A stretch of 64,000 nt of DNA from CP2-2F sp034432555 (lineage in GTDB: Bacteria; Chloroflexota; Anaerolineae; Aggregatilineales; UBA2796): NCBI GenBank assembly GCA_034432555.1, contig DAOUBW010000042.1, positions 1-64,000 on the forward strand, given 5' to 3'. Every line of letters starts with the position of its first letter. The stretch's first letter is position 1. The notes under the pieces were generated by a model. It did no database searches. It was given only the letters and a program-made list of their open reading frames with translations, and had not been told where the DNA came from. Shown here piece by piece: positions 1 to 8,923 of the stretch. A program made the position numbers and the translations under genes.

Positions 1-2
1 AG

Positions 3-698
3 CTGCGTGCGATCCTGCTGGACTATCGCTACTTGCAGGCAAAGCTGAACGCCCGCGATGTTAACGCGCTGCTAAGCGATTTCGATGCCTACCTAGCAGG
101 TGGCGCTGATGAACCAATTCGCTTGGTGCGCTCCGCCCTTTCGATGAGTGGGCATGTGCTGGCGGAAGACAAACGCGCCTTGGCGCACCAATTAGCGGGT
201 AGGTTAATGACCCATCGGCGTAGTTACCCTGAAATTGTGCCATTGACTGAGATGGTTGAAGCACCAAGCCTCGCACCACGCTTTCTCAATAGCGACTACG
301 TCACCCACGAACAGGCAGGCGGCGCGATTATCCGCACCCTGCGCGGGCATACGGCTTTTGTGAACGCCGTCGCCTACGCGCCGGACGGGGCGCGCCTGGT
401 CAGCGCGTCGGATGACAAAACGCTGATCGTGTGGGACGCCGCGACGGGGGAGGCGCTCCAGACCTTGCGCGGGCATACGGCTGATGTTTCCGCCGTCGCC
501 TACGCGCCGGACGGGGCGCGCCTGGTCAGCGCGTCTCCTGACAAAACGCTGATCGTTTGGGACGCCGCGACGGGGGAGGCGCTCTACACTTTCTATGGCG
601 ATGCGCCGATCGGTACAGCAGCATGGTCGGCGGATGGTCGGCACATCACCGCAGGCGATAGGGTAGGGCGGGTGCTGTTCCTTAAGTGGGTGGGGTAG
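3..698 (+). CDS. WD40-repeat STAND/NB-ARC-type protein, 3' end only
   Basis: The reading frame is open from the first bases, so the gene begins upstream of the window and only the C-terminal part is seen. About 100 helical residues (opening LLDYRYLQAKLNARDVNALL) look like the linker between an NB-ARC ATPase and its WD40 domain. Two near-perfect WD40 repeats follow (LRGHT...VSAS.DKTLIVWDAATGEAL), then a degenerate third blade ending in FLKWVG. Such proteins are generally signalling or conflict-type STAND ATPases; the ATPase part is not visible here. With under three blades the propeller is incomplete unless it assembles with other copies. Confidence 0.7.
   Translation: MRAILLDYRYLQAKLNARDVNALLSDFDAYLAGGADEPIRLVRSALSMSGHVLAEDKRALAHQLAGRLMTHRRSYPEIVPLTEMVEAPSLAPRFLNSDYVTHEQAGGAIIRTLRGHTAFVNAVAYAPDGARLVSASDDKTLIVWDAATGEALQTLRGHTADVSAVAYAPDGARLVSASPDKTLIVWDAATGEALYTFYGDAPIGTAAWSADGRHITAGDRVGRVLFLKWVG
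341..592 (+). repeat. Two tandem 126-bp units encoding WD40 repeats
   Basis: Positions 341-466 and 467-592 are two consecutive 126-bp (42-codon) units that are nearly identical at the DNA level, differing mainly around the first-strand codons (TAFVNAV versus TADVSAV) and DDK versus PDK. Identity at synonymous sites suggests recent duplication or gene conversion. Confidence 0.85.
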
Positions 699-782
699 GG
701 CGGCAGTGACCGCCTGCTTACCATGTCACTTATCACCTTGTAAGATTAACCGTATGCCCAATTGAATGAAGGGTGCTTTGCC

Positions 783-1892
783 ATGCCTATACCGCCTCAT
801 GAAATTGAACAACGCCTGCGTGGCTTGAACACGCCCGGTGATCTGCAACGCTTCTTCAGGGATATGGACTACGAGGCAGCAGTAGACGCGTTGCCCCTAA
901 CAGTGACGACCAGCAAGGCTGTCCCTAAAGAAGCCTCGCGCATTCTGAACCGTGTTGGCAGCGATAAAAATGGTTACTTTAACATCCTTTTCACCCGCCT
1001 TGAACGCCTTTCGCGCACTGCTGAGCGCGCCCTGATCGAAGCACTCTTGCCCGCCTACCCCTATGCCCTCTTTGTCTTCAGCGATGCAGACTGCCACGCT
1101 TGGCATTTCGTCAACGTCAAGTTGATACGTGGCAGCGAGACAGACAGCAAAGCCCGCCGCCTGTACCGCCCCGCCTTACCATTAGTAAGGACGAACGCCT
1201 ACGCACGGCTGCCGAGCGCCTTGCCCTGTTGACGCCCACCGAAGACGGACGCTACACACAGCACAACCTGCTGCGCCTGTATGCCCACAGCCTGCTGCGC
1301 GAGCAGAACGAGCTAAAGAGCATGGAGCAGCGCCACTTCACCTATTTCTTCGATCAACGCCATGTGCAGCGCGCCGACCGCAGCGCCCTGACCGCCGACC
1401 TGCCCAACATTTTGCTTGCCCTGCGCTTTGCCCTAGAGAACGACGCCGCTGCTGCCGTGGGCTGGGCAATGAAACTTGCCAAGCCCATGCGTGGGCAAAA
1501 ACTTGAAGATCGGCGCCTCATCTTGAAGATTGGCTTGGCGGCAGCCGGCGATAAACAGCATTTTCGACGAGGCACGGCGCTTGTTGAACCAAGGCTTACA
1601 CAACGTGCGTGATGAGCGCGGCAAGGGCTTGCTGCACAGCACCTTGGGCAGCAAGCTGGCAGGGGGCGGCAGCCTCAGCGAGGCAGAAACACACTTTCGC
1701 AAGGCACTCGCATACGATGAGCGTGATCCACTCACCCACTACCATTTCGCGGTGCGCGTGCTGCTGCGTACCAATTGGCGAGAGGAGGCGTGCCAGCATC
1801 TGTGCCGTGCCAAGGCACTGCACCCGCGCCGCGAACGCGACCGCAAGCTGATCGAGGATGCCCTGCGGCGCAACGGCTGCCGGTGCGGGTGA
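783..1892 (+). pseudogene. Frameshifted chimera: Eco57I-type methylase N terminus joined to NB-ARC/TPR C terminus
   Basis: The first part, from ATG 783 (AAGGG nine bases upstream), reads PPHEIEQRLRGLN, then YPYALFVFSDAD and WHFVNVK, a pattern typical of the N terminus of Eco57I/type IIG-like restriction methylases. At about 1170, in a C-rich run, the frame changes and continues as RRLTISKDERLRTAAERLAL. After TPTED the protein changes family: HNLLRLYAHSLLRE and RHFTYFFDQ are typical of the region after NB-ARC domains. A second frame change near 1540-1575 leads into TPR-like helices (EARRLLNQGLHNVRDERGKG, SEAETHFRKALAYDE) ending at 1892. No methylase catalytic motifs or P-loop are present. Family calls are from recognition, not a search. 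Confidence 0.6.
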
Positions 1893-1997
1893 GGGCGGCT
1901 AACGGAAGGTGTGCGCCAAGGCGCACATCCACACGCCACCTTGACCTGATCGCGGTACAATGAAGCGTTGGTAAACCTGCATAGAAGGATGTATGGC

Positions 1998-2723
1998 ATG
2001 GAGACGATCCGCGTCACAGTTTGGGGCGAGTTCCGCCACGAGAAAAAGAACCCACAGGTTGCAGCGCTCTACCCTGACGGGATGCATGAGACAATTGCCG
2101 AAGCGCTGCGCGCCGATGCGCGTTTTAGCGTCCGCACCGCAACACAGGATGAACCTGAACACGGCTTGAGCGAGGCAGTCTTGGCAAACACCGATGTGCT
2201 GACGTGGTGGGGACACATCGCACATGATGAGGTTGAGGATGCAGTGGTGGCGCGTGTGCAAGCGCGTGTGCTGGATGGCATGGGCTTGATCGTGCTGCAC
2301 AGCGGGCATTTCTCCAAGATTTTTAAGGCGCTGATGGGGACGACCTGCAATCTGAAATGGCGTGAAGCAGGCGAACGCGAGCGCATTTGGGTGTTAGAGC
2401 CAAGCCATCCCATTGCGGAAGGCTTGGGTGAATATTTCGAGCTTCAGCAAGAGGAAATGTACGGCGAACGTTTCGACATTCCCGCGCCGGAAGCGCTTAT
2501 CTTTGTGAGTTGGTTCAAGGGCGGTGAAGTTTTCCGCAGTGGGTGCTGTTACACACGCGGCAAGGGCAGAATCTTTTACTTCCGTCCCGGTCACGAAACG
2601 TACCCAACCTATCACGATGCCAATGTGCAGCGCGTGATCGCTAACGCAGCGCGTTGGGCAGCCCAGCCGCCTTCACCGAAGGTCATCTTTGGCAACTACA
2701 CGCCATTGGAAGTATTGGAGTAG
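1998..2723 (+). CDS. ThuA-like domain protein (trehalose-utilisation family)
   Basis: A 241-residue protein with the class-I-amidotransferase-like ThuA fold: it opens with strand IRVTVWGEFRHEKK, has the core DVLTWWGHIAHDEV and GLIVLHSGH, and the C-terminal GRIFYFRPGHETYPTYH block typical of ThuA proteins. The family is linked to sugar (trehalose, glucoside) metabolism, but the substrate here is unknown. ATG 1998 is preferred because AGAAGG at 1983-1988 is well spaced from it; an in-frame ATG at 1989 lies too close. The S41 peptidase gene begins 6 bases after the stop, so the two are probably co-transcribed. Confidence 0.75.
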   Translation: METIRVTVWGEFRHEKKNPQVAALYPDGMHETIAEALRADARFSVRTATQDEPEHGLSEAVLANTDVLTWWGHIAHDEVEDAVVARVQARVLDGMGLIVLHSGHFSKIFKALMGTTCNLKWREAGERERIWVLEPSHPIAEGLGEYFELQQEEMYGERFDIPAPEALIFVSWFKGGEVFRSGCCYTRGKGRIFYFRPGHETYPTYHDANVQRVIANAARWAAQPPSPKVIFGNYTPLEVLE

Positions 2724-2729
2724 CGTGCC

Positions 2730-4184
2730 ATGCGTGCGATAGGCGTCCTGTTTACGTTGGTGCTGCCTGCGCTCGTGTCAGGCGCGCTGATCGGATTCAT
2801 TGTGGCGGCACCGCTTGGTGGTGATATGCTTGGTGGCGTGCTAGGGCTAATTGCTGGTGCAGCAGGCTATGCCGTGCTGTGGCGTGCGCTGCCGTGTTGG
2901 GCGCGTCGGGTGCTGGCGATACTGCCCATCCTTGCTCTGATCGGCGGCGGCATCTTCACCTATACCCAACTCTACGATTTGGGCATGGTTGCGCCGAGCG
3001 ATGACTATATGGACGCCTATCACCGCCTCTACCGCGCCCTGTACAACCACTACCCATATTTTGAGCAGAAAGGTGTGGATTGGGCAGGTAACTACCGTCC
3101 GCACTCGCAAATCGTGTTCGAGATCGTTCAGCGTGGTGACGAAGCAGCCTACTTCCAAGCCATAGCAGATTTGTTGGCAACGCTCAACGATGGGCATACC
3201 GTATTAAGCCAACCCTACACACCGCTTGAGCGTTGGTTTGGGCGCGCTATGCACATCGAAGGGCAGGCGGTGCTTACCACACTGACCGAGACGGCACAAG
3301 CAAACGGCTTGCGCGTGGGCGATGTGCTGATCAGCATCAATGGCGTGCTAACTGAGCAGGCATGGCGTGCCTTGCCGCCTGATTTGCGTGTTGGTTCTAC
3401 AGAGTGGAATCAGCGCGGCAACGCCTACCAATTCCTGTTAGCGCTTACGCCAAACACACCGACCCTGGTGCTAGAAGTGCGTGGCGCAGATGGTGAGACG
3501 CGCCAAATTACGCTCAGCGATGCAACACCCGATCAGGATAGTATCGCGCCGCAGCCTGCTATCAGCAGCCAACGTCTGCCTTCTGGTATTGGCTATATCC
3601 GTGTGGCGCGCTTATGGGAACGTGAGAATGAAGATTTAATCGCAGATTTTGACGCTGCGCTGGCAACCCTTAGCGATGCGCCTGCTATCATCCTTGACCT
3701 GCGGCGGAACGGCGGCGGGAACTCACTATTTGCCGATCAGATTGCAGGACGTTTCCTCACTGAGCCATTCAGCTATGGGCGCGATGTGTTTCGCCAGCGC
3801 ACTCCGAACCGTTTTTGGCGAGCAGAAAGCGTTTATACCGTAACACCTCACGATAAGCGCTACAGCGGCAAACTTGCCGTGTTGATTGACGAAGTTTCCG
3901 TTAGCAGCGCCGAATGGCTGATTGCCGCCCTTACCGATAGCGGACGCGCTCAGGCAGTTGGGCGCACAACGGCAGGCTCTAGCGGCAACCCGATCAGCTT
4001 TCCGCTGCCCAATGGTGGTGCGGTGCGCTTCTCAACGGGCGCATTCTACCGCGCTAATGGACAGTTGCTTGAAGGCATCGGCATTACGCCTGATTTGCCC
4101 GTTGCATGGACACTTGAAGATGTTCTAACGGGACGCGATCCCGATTTGGCAGCGGCTGAGCGCTTGCTTAGTGGCGCGCTCTAA
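2730..4184 (+). CDS. Membrane-anchored S41 family (C-terminal processing-like) peptidase
   Basis: The protein has 484 residues. The first 85 contain about three hydrophobic segments, so it is membrane-anchored. A PDZ-like region (GLRVGDVLISINGV, about residues 195-210) is followed by the S41 core: LDLRRNGGGNS and the nucleophile region VSVSSAEWLIAAL. Where CtpA-type enzymes carry the general-base lysine (TxGKG) this one has TTAGSSGN, so a simple Ser-Lys dyad is not evident; it may use another arrangement, as interphotoreceptor-binding-protein-like S41 members do, or be inactive. GGAG at the end of the ThuA gene serves as ribosome-binding site. The stop overlaps the end of the convergent pyrD-like gene by 4 bases. 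Confidence 0.75.
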   Translation: MRAIGVLFTLVLPALVSGALIGFIVAAPLGGDMLGGVLGLIAGAAGYAVLWRALPCWARRVLAILPILALIGGGIFTYTQLYDLGMVAPSDDYMDAYHRLYRALYNHYPYFEQKGVDWAGNYRPHSQIVFEIVQRGDEAAYFQAIADLLATLNDGHTVLSQPYTPLERWFGRAMHIEGQAVLTTLTETAQANGLRVGDVLISINGVLTEQAWRALPPDLRVGSTEWNQRGNAYQFLLALTPNTPTLVLEVRGADGETRQITLSDATPDQDSIAPQPAISSQRLPSGIGYIRVARLWERENEDLIADFDAALATLSDAPAIILDLRRNGGGNSLFADQIAGRFLTEPFSYGRDVFRQRTPNRFWRAESVYTVTPHDKRYSGKLAVLIDEVSVSSAEWLIAALTDSGRAQAVGRTTAGSSGNPISFPLPNGGAVRFSTGAFYRANGQLLEGIGITPDLPVAWTLEDVLTGRDPDLAAAERLLSGAL

Positions 4185-5110
4185 AATTCCGGCGGGCTAG
4201 GGATAATCGGCGGCGGCGGCGCAGGAATGAGTGTTGTGCGCCGCTCAGCCGACTCACCTGTGGAGCGCCATTCATCAGCCAGCGCGCCCGCCATGCGCGT
4301 AAGCTCTGCGCCACCAAGCGCACTGGCGATGGCTGCCACCATTTCAGGGCGCGTCCAGACCACTGAGTCGATCTGGACAGCTCGCCCGCCCGCCTCAAAA
4401 AAGTCGCGCACATCATCGGGATGATGCACACCGCCGCAGCCAATGATCGGTAGGCTTAGGCGCGGCGCAAGCTGCCCAACAATCCGCACTGCCAAAGGCT
4501 TAAGCCAGGTGCCGTATAATCTGCCGCCCACCAACTGCCCACTCAACGGATCGCGGGTAGTGCCACGCGGCGGCGCGGCAATCACTAAGGCATCTGCGCC
4601 GCCATCGGCAGCGGCAGCAGCCAGGTTCGCCGCCTGATATAAGGGCAGCTTTGCCAAGAGCGGTAACTGCGTGCGCGCACGCACTGCGCCAACCAACATG
4701 CGCGTTTCACGAGCGGTCAGGTTGTCGTGAATGCCCAGCTCAACGCCACTGATTTGATCTTGCTGCTCAAGGAAGGTGGCGCATTCCGCCATATCATCGG
4801 CTGTGCCGATCAGGTGTATGACGATGGGCGTTGGGCTGGTGAGCCACTTAGCAGCGTATTGACGGTGCATTTTGTAGATGCCGCCATTCGGCAAGCCTGT
4901 GTGAATCAGCACACCACTATCAATTGGCACAACGCGGGTGCCGTTGGCGGCATGGCGCGGCTTCAGCGAGATCGGATTGGTGACCAGTGCGCCCAGCAGC
5001 TTTAGGTCAATCAGTTTGGCATATTCACCCGCAAAGCCAAAGGCGCCCGCAGCACCCATCAGCGGCGGATTAAGGCGCAGTGCGCTTTTACCGGCGGTAA
5101 TTTCGAGCAT
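4181..5110 (-). CDS. Dihydroorotate dehydrogenase-like flavoprotein (PyrD paralogue, divergent)
   Basis: The protein has 309 residues and a TIM-barrel PyrD pattern: NPPLMGAAGAFGF at the start, TNPISLKPR, a strand-end lysine in LLAKLPLY, GGRLYGTWLKPLAVRIV, and the phosphate-binding IIGCGGVHHPDD. Class 1B enzymes carry the catalytic Cys in an ELNxSCPN segment; here the equivalent (about residues 123-130) reads VELGIHDN, with no Cys. It may act on a substrate other than dihydroorotate or with another base. A Pro-rich tail (PAPPPPIIPSPPEF) closes the protein. The PyrK-like gene lies 6 bases upstream, so the two probably form a flavin/iron-sulfur complex. Confidence 0.65.
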   Translation of the reverse strand: MLEITAGKSALRLNPPLMGAAGAFGFAGEYAKLIDLKLLGALVTNPISLKPRHAANGTRVVPIDSGVLIHTGLPNGGIYKMHRQYAAKWLTSPTPIVIHLIGTADDMAECATFLEQQDQISGVELGIHDNLTARETRMLVGAVRARTQLPLLAKLPLYQAANLAAAAADGGADALVIAAPPRGTTRDPLSGQLVGGRLYGTWLKPLAVRIVGQLAPRLSLPIIGCGGVHHPDDVRDFFEAGGRAVQIDSVVWTRPEMVAAIASALGGAELTRMAGALADEWRSTGESAERRTTLIPAPPPPIIPSPPEF

Positions 5111-5116
5111 GGTTGG

Positions 5117-5884
5117 TTAGCCTTCTGTGCTGCTGGGCAAATTCTGCAACAGATTAACGCTGAGCAGATCGAACGCCATGCCTTCGGTGCAGGCAGGTAC
5201 ATCTGCGCCGCCTTGCACACGGACAAGGCAGGCTTGGCAAGCGCCGATTCCGCAAGGCATGGGTGGTTGAAAAACGCCATAAACATACTCGGGGGCGGGC
5301 AGTTGGCGCACAACGCGCACTTCGTCCAACAGGCGCAAATAAGACGGTGTGTCGTAAGGTGGTGGCGCAGCCGCAAAAATCTGATCTGCCCATATGATTT
5401 GCTGCCCGCGTTCAACCCATGCCGTATGATCGGCGGCGCGTGTCACCTCAACTGCTTGGGGCAGCGCGTCCAGCGGATAGTGTCCTGCCTGCCCAATCAG
5501 CACAAGCGCCACCGCCGCGCCACGCGCTAGGGCAGTGTGCATCAGCAGCAAGAAAATCGCGGGCGTCGCTTCATAAGTAATCAGCAACAGCGTGCGCGTT
5601 GTCTCGCGCAGCGGAAAGGGCTTGCTGATTGGTCCGAGCAAGTCCACCACCTGATTAGGCATGTAGACATGCCGTGATGGGCGCTCCACCACGATTACTG
5701 CGCCGCGTTGTTCCACAGGCAGCCACGCCTCACGCAGATACGGATCATAGGCAGCCGCCGCCCGCGCCAAGAAAAACTGCCCACCGCCTAAGGTGCGGTG
5801 TGCCTTGTCCACTGCCAATTCAAGGCGCTGAATGCCCGCTGAAACGCGCCTAACCCGTTCGATGATCGCTTGTGCTTGATGCAT
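5117..5884 (-). CDS. PyrK-like electron-transfer subunit (FAD, 2Fe-2S)
   Basis: The protein has 255 residues. The C terminus has the PyrK-type cluster site CGIGACQACL...C (Cys 211, 216, 219 and 232), expected to hold a 2Fe-2S centre. The N-terminal and middle parts correspond to the ferredoxin-reductase-like FAD and nucleotide domains but are poorly conserved, and the usual RxYS-type FAD motif is not obvious. It is first in a two-gene minus-strand unit with the PyrD-like gene, matching the PyrK-PyrD pairing of class 1B dihydroorotate dehydrogenases. AGGA in ATAGGATTGCACC precedes the ATG. No other pyrimidine genes are nearby. Confidence 0.65.
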   Translation of the reverse strand: MHQAQAIIERVRRVSAGIQRLELAVDKAHRTLGGGQFFLARAAAAYDPYLREAWLPVEQRGAVIVVERPSRHVYMPNQVVDLLGPISKPFPLRETTRTLLLITYEATPAIFLLLMHTALARGAAVALVLIGQAGHYPLDALPQAVEVTRAADHTAWVERGQQIIWADQIFAAAPPPYDTPSYLRLLDEVRVVRQLPAPEYVYGVFQPPMPCGIGACQACLVRVQGGADVPACTEGMAFDLLSVNLLQNLPSSTEG

Positions 5885-6142
5885 GGTGCAATCCTATGCG
5901 AATGCTATGTACCTCTAGCTTACTGGCAGATGGGCTATGACGCAAGGTCAAGCGAACGGATCAGACAAGCCCGACTCCCTGCGTGAAATCGCGTTATTCG
6001 TAGCGCTGATCTGCATTCCGTCCACCTGTGGTTACCCTGTAGAAACTTGGCGCTCCAGCCGCTGCTCCCTCGACAGATGCGTACAAAAACGGTATGCTCA
6101 GCTCCAAAGATGCGCGGCATCCCTCACCCTCTGGAGCGAATT

Positions 6143-7117
6143 ATGCTGCCGAAAGCCATTACCATAGATTATTACAATGCTTCCCGCGATGAAGGAGGCG
6201 TGCTTGCCGCTTGGCACAGCGCCTTTGGCAATCAGTTCCGCATCGAAGAACGTGCCTTACGTGCCATCGCCCACACTGACGGACCCTACCGCGCTGGTGA
6301 GCATTTCGTCGCACGCCAGGCTGATCAGATCGTCGGCTTTGCCTTTACCCAACTCGTCAAGCCACTTGATGAGCCACTGAGCGGCAGCCTGTGTGCTGTT
6401 GGTGTGGCGCGTTCACACTGGCGGCAGGGCATTGGGCGCGCCTTAGTCAACACTGCTTGCGAGTCCATTCAGCAGGCAGGCGGCATACAAGCGCGGTTAG
6501 GTGGGCATGTGCCGCGCTTTTTCTGCGGTGTGCCGGACTGCCTGCCCGCAGCGATGGATTTCTTCGTGGCGCAAGGTTTTGCCCTGCACAATGAGCAGAA
6601 TCGTGTCTGGGATTTAACCCATGACCTAACCACCTACCAAACGCCGCCGCAACTTGAGGCACGCATCCGCGAGAGCGGTCTAACCATCTGCACGGCAGAA
6701 CCTGAAGACTACGCCGATGTGATCGCTTTCCATGCCCGCGAGTTCCGCAATTGGCAGCCCGAATATGAGTATTTTATCCGTGTGGGCGATGGGCGCGATA
6801 TTCTGTTGGCACGTGATGAAAGTGGTGCAATCGTTGGGACTTTGATTATGTTTATGCCGCGTTCGCACCAACTGCGCGGGGATGTGATCTGGTGGGCAGA
6901 ACTGGGCGAACCGCTTGGCTCGCTGGCTGCCGTTGGTGTTGGCGAGGCAGGGCGCGGCAAGGGTATTGGTGCGGCGTTGGTGGCGCGTGGCAGCGCGTTT
7001 TTGAAGGCACAAGGCGTGCGCGTGGCACATATCGGCTGGACGGGCGTCCCAGAGTTTTACGAGAAGGCGGGCTATCGCCGTTGGCAGTCGTTCTTAGGCG
7101 GCTGGCGCGTTTTATAG
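6143..7117 (+). CDS. GNAT family N-acetyltransferase with two GNAT domains
   Basis: The protein has 324 residues and two acetyl-CoA-binding loops: SHWRQGIGRALVNTACESIQ in the N-terminal half and GEAGRGKGIGAALVARGSAF in the C-terminal half, so this is a tandem-GNAT protein. The C-terminal domain ends with the usual IGWTGVPEFYEKAGYRRW. The substrate is unknown. ATG 6143 is chosen because GGAG at 6133-6136 is spaced correctly and the protein family starts near LPKAITIDYY; the frame is open further upstream without a good ribosome-binding site. The DUF5691 gene starts 26 bases downstream. Confidence 0.75.
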   Translation: MLPKAITIDYYNASRDEGGVLAAWHSAFGNQFRIEERALRAIAHTDGPYRAGEHFVARQADQIVGFAFTQLVKPLDEPLSGSLCAVGVARSHWRQGIGRALVNTACESIQQAGGIQARLGGHVPRFFCGVPDCLPAAMDFFVAQGFALHNEQNRVWDLTHDLTTYQTPPQLEARIRESGLTICTAEPEDYADVIAFHAREFRNWQPEYEYFIRVGDGRDILLARDESGAIVGTLIMFMPRSHQLRGDVIWWAELGEPLGSLAAVGVGEAGRGKGIGAALVARGSAFLKAQGVRVAHIGWTGVPEFYEKAGYRRWQSFLGGWRVL

Positions 7118-7143
7118 CGCAAGCACAGGTTGGAGGCGGTCGT

Positions 7144-8286
7144 ATGGATGCTGAGTCGGTGGAACAACTTTGGCAAAAAGCGTTGGCTGCGGCGCTGCTC
7201 GGCACAGATCGGCAGCCGTTTGTGCCACCACAAGTAGAGGGCGCATTGGGTGAGGCATTTGCACACCTCAATAGCGCTGATCCCGAAGGTGCGCTGCTGA
7301 GCATGGCGGCTGTGCTAGGCAGCCTACGGCGCGTCGGCACGATTCCCGCCCCGTTTGGGCGTGCCTTACCGCCGCCTTGCCCGCCTGATCCGCTGCCGCC
7401 CATTTCCGCACTGGCGGGCGAACTGCTCTCCCGCATCAGCCCACGCGAACCTCACCTGATCGAGGAATGGCTGCAACTTGCCCTCAAGCACCGCCAGCGC
7501 GCCCGCGAGGAAAACATTCCCCACCTGCTGACTCTGACCGAGAAACACAATCCCGCGTTGGGCGCATTAGTAGCAGGCGTGCGCGGACGATGGCTGGCGG
7601 CGTTGGTCGGCAAGATGTGGCGCTTTGCCGCCTTCCAGCTTGAGGACGACTCCGCGTGGCGGACGGGCGCACAGATCACACGCCGCACCTTCTTTGGCGC
7701 GTTGCGTTTCGCTGACCCTGAGCAGGCGCGCAAAATGCTGGAAAGCACATGGGAACGTGAAGAACCTAATCTGCGTGCTAATTTTGTGGAACAGCTTTCG
7801 ATCAACCTCTCCAGCGTGGACTTGCCCTTCCTAACCCGTGTAGCAGATACCGACCGTGTGCTGAGTGTGCGGCAAGCCGCCGAATCCCTGATCGCCCACC
7901 TGACCAATCCGCCGCCATCGCCCGATCAGTGCGAAGCAGATGCCCTACCACTCTTTGCCCTTGAACAGACTTGGCAATCCAAGCACTACGATCTAATCGA
8001 GCGCTGCGCTCATCCGTGGAGCGCTGAGTTCAGCGCACACTTCGCCGCCTATCTGCCGCGCCTGCTGGCAATGAACATCACGCCGAGCCAACTCACATGG
8101 ACAGATGCAAGTTTCCCAATGCGCTTTGAAGCAATGTTGATGTACCTTCATCCAAGCGTCATCGAGTTGGTGAAAGCACACCTTGAGGCAGTCCCCAAGA
8201 AAGGCAACGTGCTGCATCAAGTCAACAATACTTGGCAGCCCATGCTTGATATGCGCGCTAAGCTGCACAGCGCATGGACAGGCTAA
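7144..8286 (+). CDS. DUF5691 family protein
   Basis: The protein has 380 residues and is alpha-helical. Its beginning (VEQLWQKALAAALLGTDRQP) resembles the DUF5691 family; later segments (EPHLIEEWLQLALKHRQRAREENIPHLLTL, LRANFVEQLSINLSSVDLPFL) look like HEAT-type helices. In other bacteria DUF5691 genes usually sit with a SWIM zinc-finger protein, a MoxR-like AAA ATPase and a VWA protein; none is present here. GGAGG at 7132-7136 supports ATG 7144. The longer open frame from 6892 overlaps the GNAT gene and is not used. Function unknown. Confidence 0.6.
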   Translation: MDAESVEQLWQKALAAALLGTDRQPFVPPQVEGALGEAFAHLNSADPEGALLSMAAVLGSLRRVGTIPAPFGRALPPPCPPDPLPPISALAGELLSRISPREPHLIEEWLQLALKHRQRAREENIPHLLTLTEKHNPALGALVAGVRGRWLAALVGKMWRFAAFQLEDDSAWRTGAQITRRTFFGALRFADPEQARKMLESTWEREEPNLRANFVEQLSINLSSVDLPFLTRVADTDRVLSVRQAAESLIAHLTNPPPSPDQCEADALPLFALEQTWQSKHYDLIERCAHPWSAEFSAHFAAYLPRLLAMNITPSQLTWTDASFPMRFEAMLMYLHPSVIELVKAHLEAVPKKGNVLHQVNNTWQPMLDMRAKLHSAWTG

Positions 8287-8288
8287 CA

Positions 8289-8923
8289 CTAGGCTTGGCT
8301 GAGTTTGCCCGCTACCAAGTGCCACACTTGCTGCCCAACCTTTTCGATGAAAGCGCGATCATGTGAGACGGCGATGATCGTGCCGCGAAAGACACACAGC
8401 GCTGCCTCAAAACGCTCGATGCTCTCCAGATCAAGTTGGCTCATCCAGCAGCAGCACGTCAGGCTGCGCCGCAATCAAGCGTGCGATTTGCAGCTTGCGG
8501 CGCTGCCACTGCCTCGCGCTCAAGTGTCTCTAGGCGGCGTTCGGCGTTACGGATGAGGCGCCGTTCGCGAACAGCGATACGCCCGGCAAAGAAGCCTTTG
8601 GCGAACTTATCGTTATCAGAGCGCGGCTTGCCGTTGCCCGTATTGTGTGTTGTGGTCTTGATTAGGCGCTGCAAAGCGTGCATTTCTTCCTGCTGCGCCT
8701 CGTAAGCGGCAGCCTGCTGTGCGTAGCGGCGTTCTCGCTCTGTGCGATAGGCATCATAGTTTTCGCCTAGGAGGATGCGCGCCAACGTTGTTTTACCGCT
8801 GCCATTTTCACCGACCAAACCGACTCGTTCACCGCGCTTGAGGACGAAGGAGACGTTTTCTAGGACGACCTTGGCGCCGTAGCTTTTGCTGATGTTTTCG
8901 AGTGCTAAAAGTTGGGTAGACAT
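8289..8923 (-). pseudogene. ABC-F ATPase remnant with internal deletions
   Basis: From ATG 8923 the frame begins like an intact ABC-F protein (LLALENISKSYGAKVVLENV) with Walker A GENGSGKTTLA. It then jumps straight to the inter-domain linker (NYDAYRTERERRYAQQAAAY), so the rest of the first ATPase is missing. After the charged linker it jumps again into the end of the second ATPase; the frame must change to read QRRKLQIARLIAAQPDVLLL and DEPT, then again to read LDLESIERFEAAL and the H-loop IIAVSHDRAFIEKVGQQVW. The second Walker A and signature motif are gone. ABC-F proteins act on ribosomes (translation factors or antibiotic resistance); this copy cannot be functional. Confidence 0.8.

Noticed and set aside
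6892..7143. Extended start of the DUF5691 gene
   Set aside because: Would overlap the GNAT gene by over 220 bases; GGAGG and ATG 7144 give the family start.
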